Shown: positions 63,153 through 64,000 of the stretch, piece by piece
How positions within the stretch are numbered: position 1 is the first letter of the stretch
How the letters are laid out: the number at the start of each line of letters is the position of its first letter
NCBI RefSeq assembly: GCF_018143015.1
Contig: NC_054740.1
Location: 13,502,640 to 13,566,639 of the forward strand
DNA length: 64,000 bases
Origin: Lytechinus variegatus
Taxonomy: Eukaryota > Echinodermata > Echinoidea > Temnopleuroida > Toxopneustidae
Direction: 5' to 3'
The notes under the pieces: model-generated
Told to the model about the DNA's origin: nothing
Databases searched by the model: none
What the model saw: the letters and a program-made list of their open reading frames with translations, nothing else
Program-made: the position numbers and the translations under genes

Positions 63153-64000
63153 GTTTACACTTTGAAAAAGCCCTGGGAATTAAGAAGTATACAACATGTG
63201 GGTAATTTTTTTCACGTATAATCTTAGGTTTGGGTCTCATCTATCCAATGAAAGTAAAAGTTTTGAAAGAATGTTACACTTGAGTGAGCACTGGCCACTT
63301 TTGTAAAACTCGCAGAAATCTGTTTGCGCAGAAAAGCTCGTTTTCACGCTGTGTCAAGGGGAAAGGGCGAAATCAAATTTTCCCTGCGAAACATTTCTCA
63401 TACATTTCCCTTGCACTTTTCGTCAATTGAAATAAAACAGATACATTCAGCCATTTTGTAACAATTTTGCCACCCAAATTGAAATTTCAACACTTTAATA
63501 CTTGTTTCTCCACACCTTTTCCAAGCTTGACAATGATTAACAAAATGAAAATCATTCCTATAAGCCACACTCTTAAAAAGGATTGGTCAAAATGACCAAT
63601 CTGTTGGTTAATATGTGTCCAACCGATAAAATTGGTCAATATCAACCAAAATTTTGGTCGATTTGAACCAATAATTTGGTTGATTTTGACCAATTTTATC
63701 TAGTCGGACACATATATTAACCAACAGATTGGTCATTTTGACCGATCCTTTTTAAGAGTGCATTTTATGTAAATCACAGCTCAGTGTAAAGCAATATCGT
63801 CACGATGGCCTCGGTGTGTTGGGGAGTGGGCTGCCGGGCGCAAATACACTCTTCGAAGTGTTTTAGGCATACAAAAAAAAGTTAAAAAGGTAAAAGATAT
63901 CTTCATATCCATTTTACTAACTAAATTCAACGTTTTCTTCATGACAGGTCTACTTTTATTCGCACTGATTCGAAGTTCTGTGCAAATCATTTTCTACTAA
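63153..64000 (+). repeat. Dispersed repeat, copy 2 (runs off the window)
   Basis: It matches 12052-13010 in the same orientation, with one deletion (about 150 bases of copy 1 near 12410-12560 are absent) and one insertion (63568-63760). Confidence 0.75.
63568..63760. mobile_element. 193-bp hairpin MITE inserted in repeat copy 2
   Basis: CACTCTTAAAAAGGATTGGT, then CAAAATGACCAATCTG, is matched almost perfectly in reverse by CAGATTGGTCATTTTGACC and GATCCTTTTTAAGAGTG. The loop repeats ATTGGT and ACCAA words. It is absent from the matching position in copy 1 (about 12585). Confidence 0.88.

Overview
The window is animal nuclear DNA, most likely from an echinoderm and probably a sea urchin. This is an inference. 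It rests on spliced genes with animal protein families, one very large intronless leucine-rich-repeat (LRR) receptor-type gene (a gene style expanded in sea urchins), GT/AG introns of 1-5 kb, and a dense cover of short fold-back transposons, tRNA-derived SINEs and LINE 3' ends. There are no operons, CRISPR arrays or prokaryotic features. A run of exactly 500 N at 36158-36657 marks an assembly gap.

Three genes can be supported. (1) On the + strand at 17106-30115 lie the last six coding exons of an MGAT4A/B-type N-glycan GlcNAc-transferase IV. The 5' exons were not found in the window and are probably upstream of it. (2) On the - strand at 40706-44014 is an intronless 1102-residue open reading frame for a secreted or membrane-tethered LRR protein with N- and C-terminal LRR caps and one Ig domain. 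(3) On the - strand at 46595-56760 is a complete nine-exon gene for a lysosomal Pro-X carboxypeptidase (PRCP, peptidase family S28) of 517 residues, with the Ser/Asp/His triad in place.

Layout. 0-17 kb: no gene; a CTAG-rich tract, a LINE reverse-transcriptase scrap, a satellite carrying X-box-like palindromes, and many inverted-repeat elements. 17-35 kb: MGAT4 exons in introns full of fold-back elements, then its 3' side. 35-40.6 kb: repeats and the gap. 40.7-44 kb: the LRR-Ig gene. 45-57 kb: PRCP, whose last exon has been partly triplicated in tandem and whose first intron is an almost pure pyrimidine tract on the sense strand. 57-64 kb: nested DNA transposons, including a hAT-like element with an intact 8-bp target duplication.

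The three genes share no obvious pathway beyond the secretory/endolysosomal route: Golgi glycan branching, a cell-surface recognition protein and a lysosomal peptidase. I found no wholly new biological system. The best leads are the PRCP terminal-exon triplication with phase-compatible decoy exons, the intronless LRR-Ig gene, the X-box satellite, three MiT/TFE-like E-boxes upstream of PRCP, and the shared GC-rich motif inside several 57-62 kb transposons.
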